Shown one piece after another: positions 1-7,853 of a stretch of 35,604 bases of DNA. This DNA comes from a virus, in IMG/VR virus record IMGVR_UViG_3300028840_001695, positions 1 to 35,604 of that record; one strand, 5' to 3'. The notes under the pieces were generated by a model. The model saw nothing but the letters and a program-made list of their open reading frames with translations, had not been told where the DNA came from and did no database searches. Position numbers and translations under genes: made by a program. Numbering within the stretch: the first letter of the stretch is position 1; each line of letters opens with the position of its first letter.

Positions 1-144
1 CTCGAGAGCGAGCTCGAGCTCTTCGACGCGCGCCTTGAGCTCGTCGCGCTCGCGGATCACGCGGGCGAGCGTATCCGCGTAGGATTCCGGCCCGGCGTCG
101 AAGGACTTCACGGCGTCGAGCTGCTCGGCGAGAGCGTGCCGGAG
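1..144. repeat. Terminal direct repeat, left copy
   Basis: These 144 bases are identical to the last 144 bases (35461-35604). This is the usual mark of a circular or terminally redundant contig cut at an arbitrary point. The copy lies inside the C-terminal part of a coiled-coil gene on the minus strand, not in an intergenic region, so it is more likely an assembly overlap than a dedicated phage end sequence. Confidence 0.95.
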
Positions 145-723
145 CGAGCTCGCCTCTTCCTCGAGCTCGACGAGAGCGACGTTCCGCTTCTCGAGAACCC
201 CGATTGCCGTCTCGAGCTCGGCCCTCTGAGCGTCGGCGAGCTCGAGCTGTTCCTGAGCGACGCGCCGGTTCTCTTCGGCCTGAACCGAAGTCTCGGCGAG
301 GCTCCGGTGAGCGTTCCGCACGGCCTCGAGCTCGCGCTCGAGGTTCGCGGCTCGACGCTCGGCCTCGCGCCGGCGACGGTTCAGCCCCTCGACGGCCTCG
401 CCGTGCTCGAGGATCATATCGGCGACCTGCTCAGTCTGACTTAGAGCGAGATCCTTCATTGCCGCCTCGATCTCAGCGACGCGCGCGGCCTCTCGCTCGA
501 TCCCTTGCTGAGCTTCCTCGAGCGCTTCCGAGAACCCCCGCGCCAGCTCGGCGACGTGCGTCTCGAGCTTGCTCCGGATCGCGATTCGGCCGTAACCCGG
601 ATGTCTCTTGAGCAAGTGTCGCGTCGCGCCCGTCTCGACGACGAGCCGAGTCGCCGGCCCCCCGTCGACCGTATCGAAGAGATCGTAGAGCAGCTTTTCG
701 ACCGCCTGGGTTGCGTCTGACAT
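1..723 (-). CDS. Coiled-coil protein, 3' end off the window edge
   Basis: The frame starts at ATG 721-723, seven bases after the terminase stop, and stays open for 241 codons to the window edge. The protein begins MSDATQAVEKLLYDLFDTVD. From about residue 60 it is almost entirely Glu/Arg/Ala/Leu-rich heptad sequence, predicting a long coiled coil. No enzymatic motif, signal peptide or membrane segment is seen and I do not recognise the family. If the contig is closed on its 144-bp overlap, the frame runs into the 79-bp inverted segment at 35382-35460 and stops after seven more codons (TGA at 35437-35439), so the true C-terminus is probably missing. Its position directly after terL suggests a late or packaging-linked role, which is inference only. 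Confidence 0.8.
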   Translation of the reverse strand, partial: MSDATQAVEKLLYDLFDTVDGGPATRLVVETGATRHLLKRHPGYGRIAIRSKLETHVAELARGFSEALEEAQQGIEREAARVAEIEAAMKDLALSQTEQVADMILEHGEAVEGLNRRRREAERRAANLERELEAVRNAHRSLAETSVQAEENRRVAQEQLELADAQRAELETAIGVLEKRNVALVELEEEASSLRHALAEQLDAVKSFDAGPESYADTLARVIRERDELKARVEELELALE

Positions 724-730
724 GACTCAC

Positions 731-2284
731 CTAGCCTTTCCCGAGCAAAGCGGCGAGCTGATCGTCGAGCCGGCGAGGCTTCCGAGCCTTCGGTTTCTCC
801 CGCTCGACCGTGACGCCGAGGATCTTACTCGGCGACACCCCCAGAACCCGGAGCCCCTCGAATTTCCTCGGGATCACGAGCCCCGCATAGCTCGCCGTGT
901 CGACCTGATCGTCGAAGTCGCCCCCCGGGAAGTCGAGAAGCTCGTCTTCGTAGGCCGTGAGCCAAGGGGCCCCGGCGCGATGGTAGACGACGCCATTCGC
1001 GTAGAGCGTCGAGATCGGGCCGGCGCGCGTCACCTTGTCGGCGTCTGCCTTTAAGACCTTGAACGGCCGGCCGTCCTTCCGGGCTTGCTGGATCAGCGAA
1101 TGCCCCGAGCTCGCCTTCTCGACCCCCTGAAACCGGAGCCGCGGATAGCGCTCGCGCTGAGCGTAGAGAAACCGGAGCTGCAGCGGAATCTCGATCCGCT
1201 CGCGCATCACGTCGAAGAGAAGCAGCTCGCGGTCGGGCGTGACGATCCAAGTCGAGACGACCGTGAAGTCGTTCGAAGAGCCGGCTTCCTGAGCCGTGTC
1301 GGCAGTCTGAAACCACCAGCATTCAGCCTCGAGCACGCGCTTCTCGCCCCCGTCATGATCCCGGAGCACGAAGACGCGCTCGCCGCTTTCCTCGAGCTGC
1401 TCTGAGAAGTAGCGGAACCGAGAGCGCTTGAACTGGCCCGTTCCCTCCGATCTCGGGTTGCCCTGAAACTGAGCAGCCCATTCGATCGGCCCGACGTCGG
1501 AACGGATCAGCCGGAGCGTTTCGGCCGAGTAGCGCTCCGGCCATAGCGCGTCGCCGGCGTGCCGTGTCCATCGCGGAAGCGTCTCGAGCTCTTCGCAGAG
1601 CGCGGGCAGGTTCAGTACGAACCAAGGTTCAGCGTCTTCGCCGCCTTCCTCTTGCTGGCGAAGCAAGTAGCCGCAGAGATCGTCACGGGCCCACCGTGTC
1701 TGCACGATCACCATCACGCCCCCGGGCTCGAGCCGGGTTCTGATCACAGATCGGAACCAGCTCTGCACTTCGGCTCGATGGGCCTTGCTGAGAGCCTCTT
1801 TCCGGCTCTTCGTCGGGTCGTCGATGATGATCAGATCGCCGCCCTTCCCGACGGTCGCGCCCGAGACGCCGCGCGCGATCATGCCGCCCCCTGCCGTCGT
1901 TTCCCATTCGGCAGCGGCGAGAACGTCGGGGTTGAGTCGAACGGCGAGCTTGTCGGTGTTCCCGAGCAGCGTGTCGCGGGTTCGCCTCGAGTAGTATTTC
2001 GCGAGCGCTTCGGTATGGCTCGCGCTGATCACGCGCTTCGCCGGGAAGAGCTCGAGGAACCATGCCGGGAGGAAGTGATTGATCAGCTCGCTCTTTCCGT
2101 GCCGGGGCGGCATGTTCACCATGAGCCGGGTTATCCCGTCGCGGAAGACAAGCTTCGCCAGCACGCGCCCGAGCAGCTCGAGATGCTTCGCCCTGATCCA
2201 AGCGTCGCCCCAGATCACGCGGGCGAACCGATCCGGGTTCACCATGCGACGAGCTCGAGCGAGCTGCTCGGCCGTGAAGCTCAT
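731..2284 (-). CDS. terL: Terminase large subunit
   Basis: This 517-residue protein is the packaging motor: an ATPase that drives DNA into the prohead plus a nuclease that cuts concatemers. Walker A is PPRHGKS (about residues 59-65), and Walker B is LIIIDDP (about 151-157) after the typical GGxxxARGVSGATVGKGGD stretch. The C-terminal half carries the RNase H-like nuclease features: an acidic NDFTVVSTW strand, LLLFDVMRERIE, and a late FDDQVDTASYAGL motif. Length fits the phage TerL family. The ATG start overlaps the small-subunit stop by four bases (ATGA), indicating translational coupling. The stop is TAG at 731-733. Confidence 0.95.
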   Translation of the reverse strand: MSFTAEQLARARRMVNPDRFARVIWGDAWIRAKHLELLGRVLAKLVFRDGITRLMVNMPPRHGKSELINHFLPAWFLELFPAKRVISASHTEALAKYYSRRTRDTLLGNTDKLAVRLNPDVLAAAEWETTAGGGMIARGVSGATVGKGGDLIIIDDPTKSRKEALSKAHRAEVQSWFRSVIRTRLEPGGVMVIVQTRWARDDLCGYLLRQQEEGGEDAEPWFVLNLPALCEELETLPRWTRHAGDALWPERYSAETLRLIRSDVGPIEWAAQFQGNPRSEGTGQFKRSRFRYFSEQLEESGERVFVLRDHDGGEKRVLEAECWWFQTADTAQEAGSSNDFTVVSTWIVTPDRELLLFDVMRERIEIPLQLRFLYAQRERYPRLRFQGVEKASSGHSLIQQARKDGRPFKVLKADADKVTRAGPISTLYANGVVYHRAGAPWLTAYEDELLDFPGGDFDDQVDTASYAGLVIPRKFEGLRVLGVSPSKILGVTVEREKPKARKPRRLDDQLAALLGKG

Positions 2285-2856
2285 TCGTCGTCGCCCTCGA
2301 GAGCTGCCCTCAGAACGGGGTCGGAAAGGATCGCGGCGAGCTCGCTCTCAGACGCCGCGCCGGCGATCTTCCCGAGATGCGCGACGAGATGCTTCTCGCT
2401 GAACCTCGCCGGCAAGTCTCGAGCGAGCAGCCATGCCGCCGCGCGCCAGTCGCCCGGCTCTTCCCATTCGAGGATCTCGACCCGACCGTCGCGGTAGTGA
2501 GTCGTCTTCGTGCGCTTCTGTGGGCCGTAGGCCCGGCGAAGAGCTCGAAGCCGGCCGACGATCCCGCGCGCCCTCGCGCGCGTAGCGCCCCGGTATAGCC
2601 GGCAGCACGGGCCCAGAGCCCCCGGGTCGATGCCTTCGGCCTCGAGGATCTCGGCAGATTTGCTCTCGGATTCGCCCCATTTCAGCCAGCGCTCGAGAGT
2701 CGTCGCGTCGATGCCGACGACCTCGCAAGCCTCCGTCTTCGGCGCGCCGAGAGCGAGAGCAGAGACGAGAGCTCGCTCGGCGACCTCCGTGAGCTTCGCC
2801 GGATAGTGCGCGCCCCCGGCTGCTACGTTCCGGCCGTTTCCGTTGCTGCCGCTCAT
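2281..2856 (-). CDS. terS: Terminase small subunit
   Basis: This 191-residue protein lies directly upstream of and overlaps terL, the standard position for the DNA-recognition subunit. Residues about 18-55 contain a helix-turn-helix-like segment (ALVSALALGAPKTEACEVVG, then DATTLERWLKWG) typical of phage terminase small subunits. The C-terminal half (GDWRAAAWLLARDLPARFSE) matches a segment often found in these proteins. The start is ATG 2854-2856. There is no Shine-Dalgarno sequence in front of it, and a -10 box ends only six bases upstream, so the message may be leaderless. Assignment rests on context plus the HTH. Confidence 0.85.
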   Translation of the reverse strand: MSGSNGNGRNVAAGGAHYPAKLTEVAERALVSALALGAPKTEACEVVGIDATTLERWLKWGESESKSAEILEAEGIDPGALGPCCRLYRGATRARARGIVGRLRALRRAYGPQKRTKTTHYRDGRVEILEWEEPGDWRAAAWLLARDLPARFSEKHLVAHLGKIAGAASESELAAILSDPVLRAALEGDDE

Positions 2857-2862
2857 GCGTTC

Positions 2863-2891
2863 AGGGTAGCCGGAAGGAAAGACGCCTTCAA
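2863..2891 (-). promoter_or_regulatory. Sigma70-like promoter of the terminase operon
   Basis: On the minus strand, TTGAAG (2886-2891) and TACCCT (2863-2868) are separated by exactly 17 bases. The -10 box ends six bases before the terS ATG, so transcription would start at or within a base or two of the start codon. It follows a terminator-like hairpin at 2997-3021, as expected for the start of a new operon. Confidence 0.55.
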
Positions 2892-2996
2892 GGGGCCTCA
2901 GAGCACGGCGAGGGTTCCCGCGACGTCTGAGTCGGGGCCTTCCGCGTGCGAGCAGCGGGCGGGAACGGGGCCGTTCTGCCGGCCGGAATGAGACGA

Positions 2997-3021
2997 GCCC
3001 CCCGACAACAAGCCGGGGGGC
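2997..3021 (-). terminator. Terminator-like hairpin upstream of terS
   Basis: GCCCCCCG (2997-3004) pairs with CGGGGGGC (3014-3021) in an 8-bp all-GC stem with a 9-base loop. On the minus strand the following bases are only weakly T-rich, so termination may be partial or factor-assisted. The 210-base gap 2857-3066 also has an 11-bp direct repeat GGGGCCGTTCT at 2967-2977 and 3017-3027, 50 bp apart. No gene was found in the gap. Confidence 0.6.
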
Positions 3022-3066
3022 CGTTCTCTCGAGGATCCATGCGACCCCGAAAGGAGCTTCGGAAGC

Positions 3067-3471
3067 CTAATCGGGGATAGGGACATCCCGGGGCACGTCG
3101 GCCCCGAGCTGCTCCGCGATCGTGAGCTGCCGCTCGTTCGGCAGATCGCCCCCCGTCTCGAGCCCGAAGATCCTGAGCTCGCTCGAATGGTGAAGCTCGA
3201 TCTCTGCGAGCCGTTGGGCGATCTTCCGGAGGTAGAAGAAGAGCGAGCACGCCGGATCGGCGAGAGCGACGCTCGGCCGCTCGTCGAGCGCCTCGCCGTC
3301 GTCGCTCATGCCGCGGGCCCAGAACGTCGACGGGGGGAGCCCGTAGCAGATCCCCCGCGTCGGCTCTTCGTCGCCCTTCGCGGGAAACGCCCGGCAGAAC
3401 GCGCACGCCCCGCAGACGGGCTCGGGCTCGTCGAGATTCGGGTCGCCGACCGTCATGTCGGGGCCGGTCAT
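3067..3471 (-). CDS. Small protein with CxxCxxC cluster
   Basis: This is a 134-residue hypothetical protein. Near the N-terminus it has CGACAFCRAFP, followed about 20 residues later by GICYGLPPS, a spacing seen in small phage zinc or Fe-S proteins of the form CxxCxF...GxCxxxPP. The C-terminal half is helical. I chose ATG 3469-3471 because it overlaps the upstream stop as ATGA. An in-frame ATG at 3496-3498 would add nine residues but overlap the previous gene by 31 bases. It is the last gene before the hairpin at 2997-3021 and so closes the replication operon. Function unknown. Confidence 0.7.
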   Translation of the reverse strand: MTGPDMTVGDPNLDEPEPVCGACAFCRAFPAKGDEEPTRGICYGLPPSTFWARGMSDDGEALDERPSVALADPACSLFFYLRKIAQRLAEIELHHSSELRIFGLETGGDLPNERQLTIAEQLGADVPRDVPIPD

Positions 3472-3752
3472 GAGCTCGCCCGGGTTCTCAGGGACCATTC
3501 GAGCAGCGTCGCCAGCTCGCGCACGACGTCGGTGAGCCCCTCGATCGTCGTCGCGATCTCGTCTTCGCCGATGCCGAGCACGCTGTGCACGGCGAGCTGA
3601 TCGGCCCGCTGGCGAGCTCGCTCGGCGTTCCTGAGCACGAGCTCGAGCGGCGTCGCCTTCGGCGCGGGCTCGCTCTCGGTCTCGGGGGCCGGCTCTTCGA
3701 CGAGAGCCTCGCGAATCTCTCTCATTCCGGTCGGTCCGTTCGCCTCACTCAT
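3468..3752 (-). CDS. Hypothetical 94-residue protein
   Basis: The start ATG 3750-3752 overlaps the initiator stop by eight bases, and the stop overlaps the next start as ATGA, so it sits in a coupled chain. The protein begins MSEANGPTGMREIREALVEE, has a Glu/Pro-rich stretch at about 20-35, then a helical region with a conserved-looking C-terminus (IATTIEGLTDVVRELATLLE). No family is recognised. A longer frame reaches back to 3806, but the extra 18 residues overlap the initiator gene and look non-coding. Confidence 0.65.
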   Translation of the reverse strand: MSEANGPTGMREIREALVEEPAPETESEPAPKATPLELVLRNAERARQRADQLAVHSVLGIGEDEIATTIEGLTDVVRELATLLEWSLRTRASS

Positions 3753-4332
3753 GATCGGCCCCTTCCGAGCCAAGCGCTTCGAGCATCCGGCGCGCGTAGC
3801 CGGCACCGTTGCCGCCTCCGGCTGCCATCTTCTCGAGCGTGCTGATCCATTCCGCGTCTTGAGCCGCGAGCCGTTTCAACCGCTCGCGGGGGATAAGGGG
3901 GTCTCTTCTCTTCTCTTCTTGTGGAGTTTCGCCGCCGTAACCCCTTGTCTTTCCACGACCGGAGGAACCCGACGACGACCCGACGGCAACCCGAGCAGAA
4001 CCCGAGCCCGACCCGAGCGCAACCCGAGACGGCTTCCGCTGGCTCTCGTCGAAGTTGGTGAGAACCAGAGTTTCGCCGTCGCGATGCATGAACCCGACCG
4101 AGACGAGCTTCTCGATCCATGCCCGAACGTCGCGGAGCTGCCGCGCGTTCACTTCCTCGCGGAGCTCGCTGTCTGTGATCGGCCGGCCCGAGCGGATCTC
4201 GAGCCGGCCTTCGGGTGAGCAGAACAGCATGCACTGCAGGTAGAACCCGCGGGGGGCAGCCTTGAGCCGCCCCCACTTCGGCGAGGCCCTCACCTTGTCC
4301 TGCCAGAGCTTGAACCACTGTTTCCGCGCCAT
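3745..4332 (-). CDS. Replication initiator / replisome organizer-like protein
   Basis: This 195-residue protein begins MARKQWFKLWQDKVRASPKW. Residues 1-95 resemble the N-terminal winged-helix domain of phage replisome organizers (DnaD/gp38-like): a WFKL start, LREEVNARQLRDVRAWIEKL, and then FMHRDGETLVLTNFDESQRK. Residues about 101-125 are a Gly/Ser linker encoded by an 11-bp DNA repeat array (3967-4032). The C-terminal part is basic and helical and may recruit host helicase factors, though this is inference. I chose ATG 4330-4332 because GGGGGGCCGAG precedes it. The open frame extends to 4386, but that part overlaps the ATPase gene. No helicase or polymerase was found, so replication probably relies on host enzymes. 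The layout recalls lambda O, whose gene contains its own origin. Confidence 0.65.
   Translation of the reverse strand: MARKQWFKLWQDKVRASPKWGRLKAAPRGFYLQCMLFCSPEGRLEIRSGRPITDSELREEVNARQLRDVRAWIEKLVSVGFMHRDGETLVLTNFDESQRKPSRVALGSGSGSARVAVGSSSGSSGRGKTRGYGGETPQEEKRRDPLIPRERLKRLAAQDAEWISTLEKMAAGGGNGAGYARRMLEALGSEGADHE
3902..3920. other. Pyrimidine/purine-asymmetric tract, possible unwinding element
   Basis: The plus strand here is a run of T and C only, built of TCTCT/TTCTC units, and is far richer in A+T than its surroundings. It lies 46 bases from the iteron-like array in the same gene. In iteron origins an easily melted tract normally sits beside the initiator sites. That role here is inferred. 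Confidence 0.4.
3967..4032. repeat. ori: Six 11-bp iterons, candidate replication origin inside the initiator gene
   Basis: ACCCGA occurs at 3967, 3978, 3989, 4000, 4011 and 4022, six times at exact 11-bp spacing. The last four copies read ACCCGAG. The unit is not divisible by three, so successive copies are read in different codon phases and the periodicity cannot come from a protein repeat. The array encodes the flexible linker after the putative DNA-binding domain. An 11-bp direct repeat GAGTTTCGCCG flanks it at 3924-3934 and 4068-4078, and a pyrimidine tract lies at 3902-3920. Iterons in an initiator gene are known from lambda O. Origin function is inferred. Confidence 0.6.
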
Positions 4333-4354
4333 CTCGGCCCCCCGGGTGAGCCGA

Positions 4355-6181
4355 CTAGAGCGGAACGATTGAACCCTCAAGAACATGCCAGCGACGGAAC
4401 CAGCTCGGCGCGCCGTCCGGAGTAGCCTCCGGCGCGTCGTCGGCAGCCGTCGCGAAGATCACGTCGAACCGATCGCGGATCAGCGCGAGAGCGACCGCGA
4501 GAGCCTCTCTCGTCGTCATGTCGAGATCCGCGTGAAGGTCGAGCAGCAGGATCCGGATCCCCGCGATCTCGCAGAGTGCCGCGCGAAGACAGAGATCGAC
4601 GAGCGCGCTCTTCGCGTCGCCGGCGCGCTGCCACGGTCGGCCCCCTGAGCCGATCTCGAAGTCGGAAGCGAGCTCGATCGGATCGACGAGCTCACGGCCC
4701 GTCGCGGGGTCGATCAGAGCCTTCCGCACGTTCTCGATCGCCGCCCTCACGGCAGCGAGCGGATCGTTCGCGCGGTCTTCCTCGATCGCTTTCAGCGTGT
4801 CCTCGATGCCGGCCCACTTGTCGACCGTCTCTTGCAGCTTGCCGGCCGAGAGCCGCCATTCCGCCGCTTTCTTCGCCTGCCCCGCGTAGTGAATCACGCG
4901 ATCGCGCACGGCCTCGAGCTGAGCGATCTCGGCCTTCGCCGTCTCGACGCGCTCGGCTGCCCCCTCGAGCGAAGCCTCGCCGCCCCCGGCGATCACGCCC
5001 CGAAGACTCTCGACGCGAGCCGTGATCCCGCGATAGGCCGTGAGAGCCTCGCCGGCCTCCGTCGCGATCTTCTTCGTCCGGGCTTCGTCGCGCCGGCGAG
5101 CCGCGACCGTCTCGGTCGCAACCCGAAGCCGCTCGTCGAGATTCACGAGCTCGTCTTTCATCCCCCCGACGACCTCGCGGAGCTGCTCGAGATCCGGAAC
5201 CGTGAATTCCCGTCGGCACGTCGGGCAGCCGCACGCGCCCGGCGTGAGCTCGTGCTCGATCGCGCCGGCGAGCTGGCGGATCGTCGAATCCTGCCGCGCG
5301 CGTTCCGAGCTGATCTCGCCGCGCATCTTCTCGGCGTGCTTCCGGTTCTCGGTCGCGGTCTCGGCATCGGCCCTCGCCCGCTCGACGGCAGCCTCGAGCG
5401 CTTCCGCGTCGAGCCCCTCGAGCTCGGCTTCGTAGGCCGCGATCCGGTCGCGAACCTCGCCGTCGCGACGATCGCCCTCGAGCGCGTTCTCGTCGGCCTT
5501 GATCTCGGCGCGCTTGCGCTCGATCAGGTTCCCGAGCTCGGCCGGATCCAGCTCGGCGAGGAAGCCGAGCGGCGTCTCTTCGTTCGTGGGGTCGGTCACG
5601 GCCGAGTCGCTCTGATCCCGCTGAACGGCCCGACGCTGCTCTTCACAGTATGCGATTGCGCTCTTCACGCCGCGATCGAGAACGCGCTTCACGACGGCCG
5701 TATCGACGACACCCTTCGCCTGCAGCTCGGCTGCCGTGATCGGCTTCCCCTGAGCAGCGGCGAAGAGCTTCGCGCGCTTCGCCGGCGTGAGGCCGAGGAT
5801 CCCCCCGGGCTCGAGCGCGGCGACGATCGCTTCGACGCCGGTCGCCCCCGGGAAGAGCTTCAAGAGCTCGGCCTTGCTGAGCTTCTTTCCGCCCGGCGAC
5901 CACCGAATCGGGTTCTTCACGCCCTCGAGAAAGAGCGAAACGGCCGGCCCCTTGCCGTCGAAGCCGGGCCGGTCGCACCGGAGATCACGGAGATTGCTCT
6001 TCAAGAGCCCCTCGACATGCCCCCCGAGCGCGAGCCGGATCGACTCGATCGTCGTGCTCTTCCCGGCACCGTTCGCGCCGAGAAGGAAGTGAACGGCTGC
6101 CCCGTCGTCGAAGAGCGGCAGCTCGAGATCGACGTGCTCGAGGTTCTGAATCCCCTCGATCCGCAGTCGGCGAAGCCTCAC
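4355..6181 (-). CDS. Rad50/SMC-like ATPase with zinc hook
   Basis: This 608-residue ABC-type DNA-repair ATPase begins at GTG 6179-6181, overlapping the upstream stop as GTGA. The N-terminus MRLRRLRIEGIQNLEHVDLE leads to Walker A GANGAGKS (about residues 35-42). Long coiled coils flank a central ACGCPTCRREF (Cys 317, 319, 322), which matches a Rad50 zinc hook. A degenerate signature (GSGGRPWQRAGDAKSALVDL) precedes Walker B ILLLD at about 544-548. It is short for Rad50/SbcC, as in phage versions. No Mre11/SbcD-type nuclease gene was recognised nearby. The neighbours are a RecT-like annealing protein and the initiator, so a role in end processing or recombination-dependent replication is likely. 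A 79-bp piece covering Walker B (4512-4590) recurs inverted at 35382-35460. Confidence 0.85.
   Translation of the reverse strand: MRLRRLRIEGIQNLEHVDLELPLFDDGAAVHFLLGANGAGKSTTIESIRLALGGHVEGLLKSNLRDLRCDRPGFDGKGPAVSLFLEGVKNPIRWSPGGKKLSKAELLKLFPGATGVEAIVAALEPGGILGLTPAKRAKLFAAAQGKPITAAELQAKGVVDTAVVKRVLDRGVKSAIAYCEEQRRAVQRDQSDSAVTDPTNEETPLGFLAELDPAELGNLIERKRAEIKADENALEGDRRDGEVRDRIAAYEAELEGLDAEALEAAVERARADAETATENRKHAEKMRGEISSERARQDSTIRQLAGAIEHELTPGACGCPTCRREFTVPDLEQLREVVGGMKDELVNLDERLRVATETVAARRRDEARTKKIATEAGEALTAYRGITARVESLRGVIAGGGEASLEGAAERVETAKAEIAQLEAVRDRVIHYAGQAKKAAEWRLSAGKLQETVDKWAGIEDTLKAIEEDRANDPLAAVRAAIENVRKALIDPATGRELVDPIELASDFEIGSGGRPWQRAGDAKSALVDLCLRAALCEIAGIRILLLDLHADLDMTTREALAVALALIRDRFDVIFATAADDAPEATPDGAPSWFRRWHVLEGSIVPL
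4512..4590 (+). repeat. Source copy of the 79-bp segment inverted at the contig junction
   Basis: The reverse complement of these 79 bases is present without mismatch at 35382-35460. Here it is an uninterrupted part of the zinc-hook ATPase gene around Walker B, so this is the native copy. Confidence 0.9.
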
Positions 6182-7641
6182 TTCGCACCCCCCGTCAAGC
6201 CGCGAAGGTTCTCGAGCTGCTTCCGCGTCTTCTCGTCGACGCCGGCGAGAGCCCCCGGGAGGATCCCCCGGGCCGTGCCGCTGCCGCTCTTCGTCGTTTC
6301 GGCCGAGGAATCCGGCCCGCTGCTCGCCCCCTGCTCGTTCGGCGCGGGGTCCGGCGTCTGAGTCGTCTCGTCGGTCGCCTCGCCCTGAGCGGCTTCCTGA
6401 GCCCTTTTCTCGCGGGCGAGCCTGAGCTGATTCTCGGCGACGCAGACGGGATCAAGGCAACCCCCGTCGGCGCTCATGCGCCCCTCGCATCTCGGGCAGG
6501 TATTCGACTTCTCGGGAACCGGAGCTTTCTCGGGCTCCGGCTGGCCGTCGAAGAGGCCTTCGGAGCACTCGGGGCACGCGCCCCCCACGACGCCGATCGC
6601 CGGCTTCCCGCACGCGAGACACTTCTGAACGCCGGCCCCGAGAGCCTCGAGAACCTCGCCCGTGCTCGGGTCGACGCTCTGGCCGGTCTCGGGGTCGAAG
6701 GGAATGCCGTTCTCGTCGAGCGGGTAGCCTTGCGACGTCTGAGGCTCGCGAGCCGCGCGCCGGGCTTCCTTCTGGCGTTCGGCCTCGCGCCGGGCCTCGA
6801 GCTCGTGCCGGAGCCTCTCGGCTTCCTCGGCCTTCGCGCGCTCTTCCGCCTCGACCTTCGCCGCTGCCGCTGCCTTGAGCTCTTCCTCGCTCGGGCCGGT
6901 CTCGAGGAAGTCGTCGATCGTGCTCTCGCCGGCCTTGATCGCGTTGAAGACGCCGCGGAGCCGGCCGATATCGCCCTTCGTCCAATTCGCGCACGGCTTC
7001 CCGACGACGGTCTCGAGCTGCTCGCGCTCGACGCCGAAGTGATCGAACGCGCCGAGCAGCTTTCCGAGCCCGTCGCCGACGAGCCTCACGGCGATCTCGC
7101 GCGCCTTCGCGAAGAACCGATTCCGAACCGGGAACGGGATCCCGCCGAGAATGGCGTTCCGGCACGCCTTCGCGAGACCGCTCTGAATCGCGGTCTGCAG
7201 CTTGTCGGCCCGGAGCCGGTACGGGTTGCCCTGCCGGGGGTGGAACATCTTGGACACGACCCATTGAGCCGTGCTGCCGACGTTCGTCTGATAGTCGAGA
7301 AAGCGCCCCTCGCAGACGACCTTTTCGTCATCCTCGCTCACGACGTAGGCCGTGAAGTGACAATTCCCCCAGACGAGCGCGAGCGTCTTCGCGGCGTGAA
7401 CGCTGAGCCCCTCGACGTAAACCGTGACGGTCTCGCCGTTCTGCTTCGACTTGTACGGGATCGAGTAGAAGGCGTTTTGAGCTTCCTCCGGATCCATCTC
7501 GAGAAGAGCGAGCGCGTTCCGGCTCGCGGCTTCCATGTCGCGCGGTCGCTGGATCGCGACCGCGCTCTGTCGTTCCTGATCCATCCTGATCACGGTCGCA
7601 CCGTCGCGCACGACCGGAAGCAGCGCGTTTCCGTCGTTCAT
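6178..7641 (-). CDS. RecT-like single-strand annealing protein with two zinc ribbons
   Basis: This is a 487-residue protein. Residues about 40-245 resemble a phage family considered RecT-like: VYVEGLSVHAAKTLALVWGN, then LQTAIQSGLAKACRNAILGG and IPFPVRNRFF, then EREQLETVVGKPCANWTKGD with the LRGVFNAIKAGESTIDDFLE end. Residues 250-300 are a charged helix. Two Cys clusters follow: CLACGKP...ACPEC (341, 344, 356, 359) and CPRCEGR...CLDPVC (382, 385, 395, 400). The low-complexity Ser/Thr/Glu C-terminus may bind partners. It would anneal complementary strands during recombination-dependent replication together with the downstream zinc-hook ATPase. The RecT-like call is from remembered family patterns, so the exact superfamily is uncertain. 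Confidence 0.6.
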   Translation of the reverse strand: MNDGNALLPVVRDGATVIRMDQERQSAVAIQRPRDMEAASRNALALLEMDPEEAQNAFYSIPYKSKQNGETVTVYVEGLSVHAAKTLALVWGNCHFTAYVVSEDDEKVVCEGRFLDYQTNVGSTAQWVVSKMFHPRQGNPYRLRADKLQTAIQSGLAKACRNAILGGIPFPVRNRFFAKAREIAVRLVGDGLGKLLGAFDHFGVEREQLETVVGKPCANWTKGDIGRLRGVFNAIKAGESTIDDFLETGPSEEELKAAAAAKVEAEERAKAEEAERLRHELEARREAERQKEARRAAREPQTSQGYPLDENGIPFDPETGQSVDPSTGEVLEALGAGVQKCLACGKPAIGVVGGACPECSEGLFDGQPEPEKAPVPEKSNTCPRCEGRMSADGGCLDPVCVAENQLRLAREKRAQEAAQGEATDETTQTPDPAPNEQGASSGPDSSAETTKSGSGTARGILPGALAGVDEKTRKQLENLRGLTGGAK

Positions 7642-7853
7642 GATCCGAGCCCTTCCATTCCGAGAGTCGCTTCGAGAGTGCCGGCAGCCAGAGCCAGCAC
7701 GAACCAGAGAAGACCGAGGATCAGCAGAACGGCAGCGAGGAAGCGCAAGCCCCGGGCGAGCTGCTTCCGCCTCTCGAGCCGCTCCGCGTGAATCCTCTCG
7801 AGGTATCCGCGAGCGCTCGCGTAGCGCTCCGCGTCAGTCGTCGGGCCCCTCAC
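7638..7853 (-). CDS. Small single-pass membrane protein
   Basis: This is a 71-residue protein from GTG 7851-7853, overlapping both neighbours by four bases. A charged amphipathic N-terminus (about 1-34, with LERIHAERLERRKQLARGL) precedes a clear transmembrane helix, FLAAVLLILGLLWFVLALAA (about 38-57). A short outside tail follows. No family is recognised. A membrane protein placed at the head of the replication operon could anchor replication or act on the host, but nothing in the sequence decides this. Confidence 0.65.
   Translation of the reverse strand: MRGPTTDAERYASARGYLERIHAERLERRKQLARGLRFLAAVLLILGLLWFVLALAAGTLEATLGMEGLGS

Noticed and set aside
2857-3066. A packaging (cos or pac) site in the terS upstream gap
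   Set aside because: The 11-bp direct repeats and hairpin are suggestive, but nothing identifies a cleavage site, and the contig ends do not fall here.
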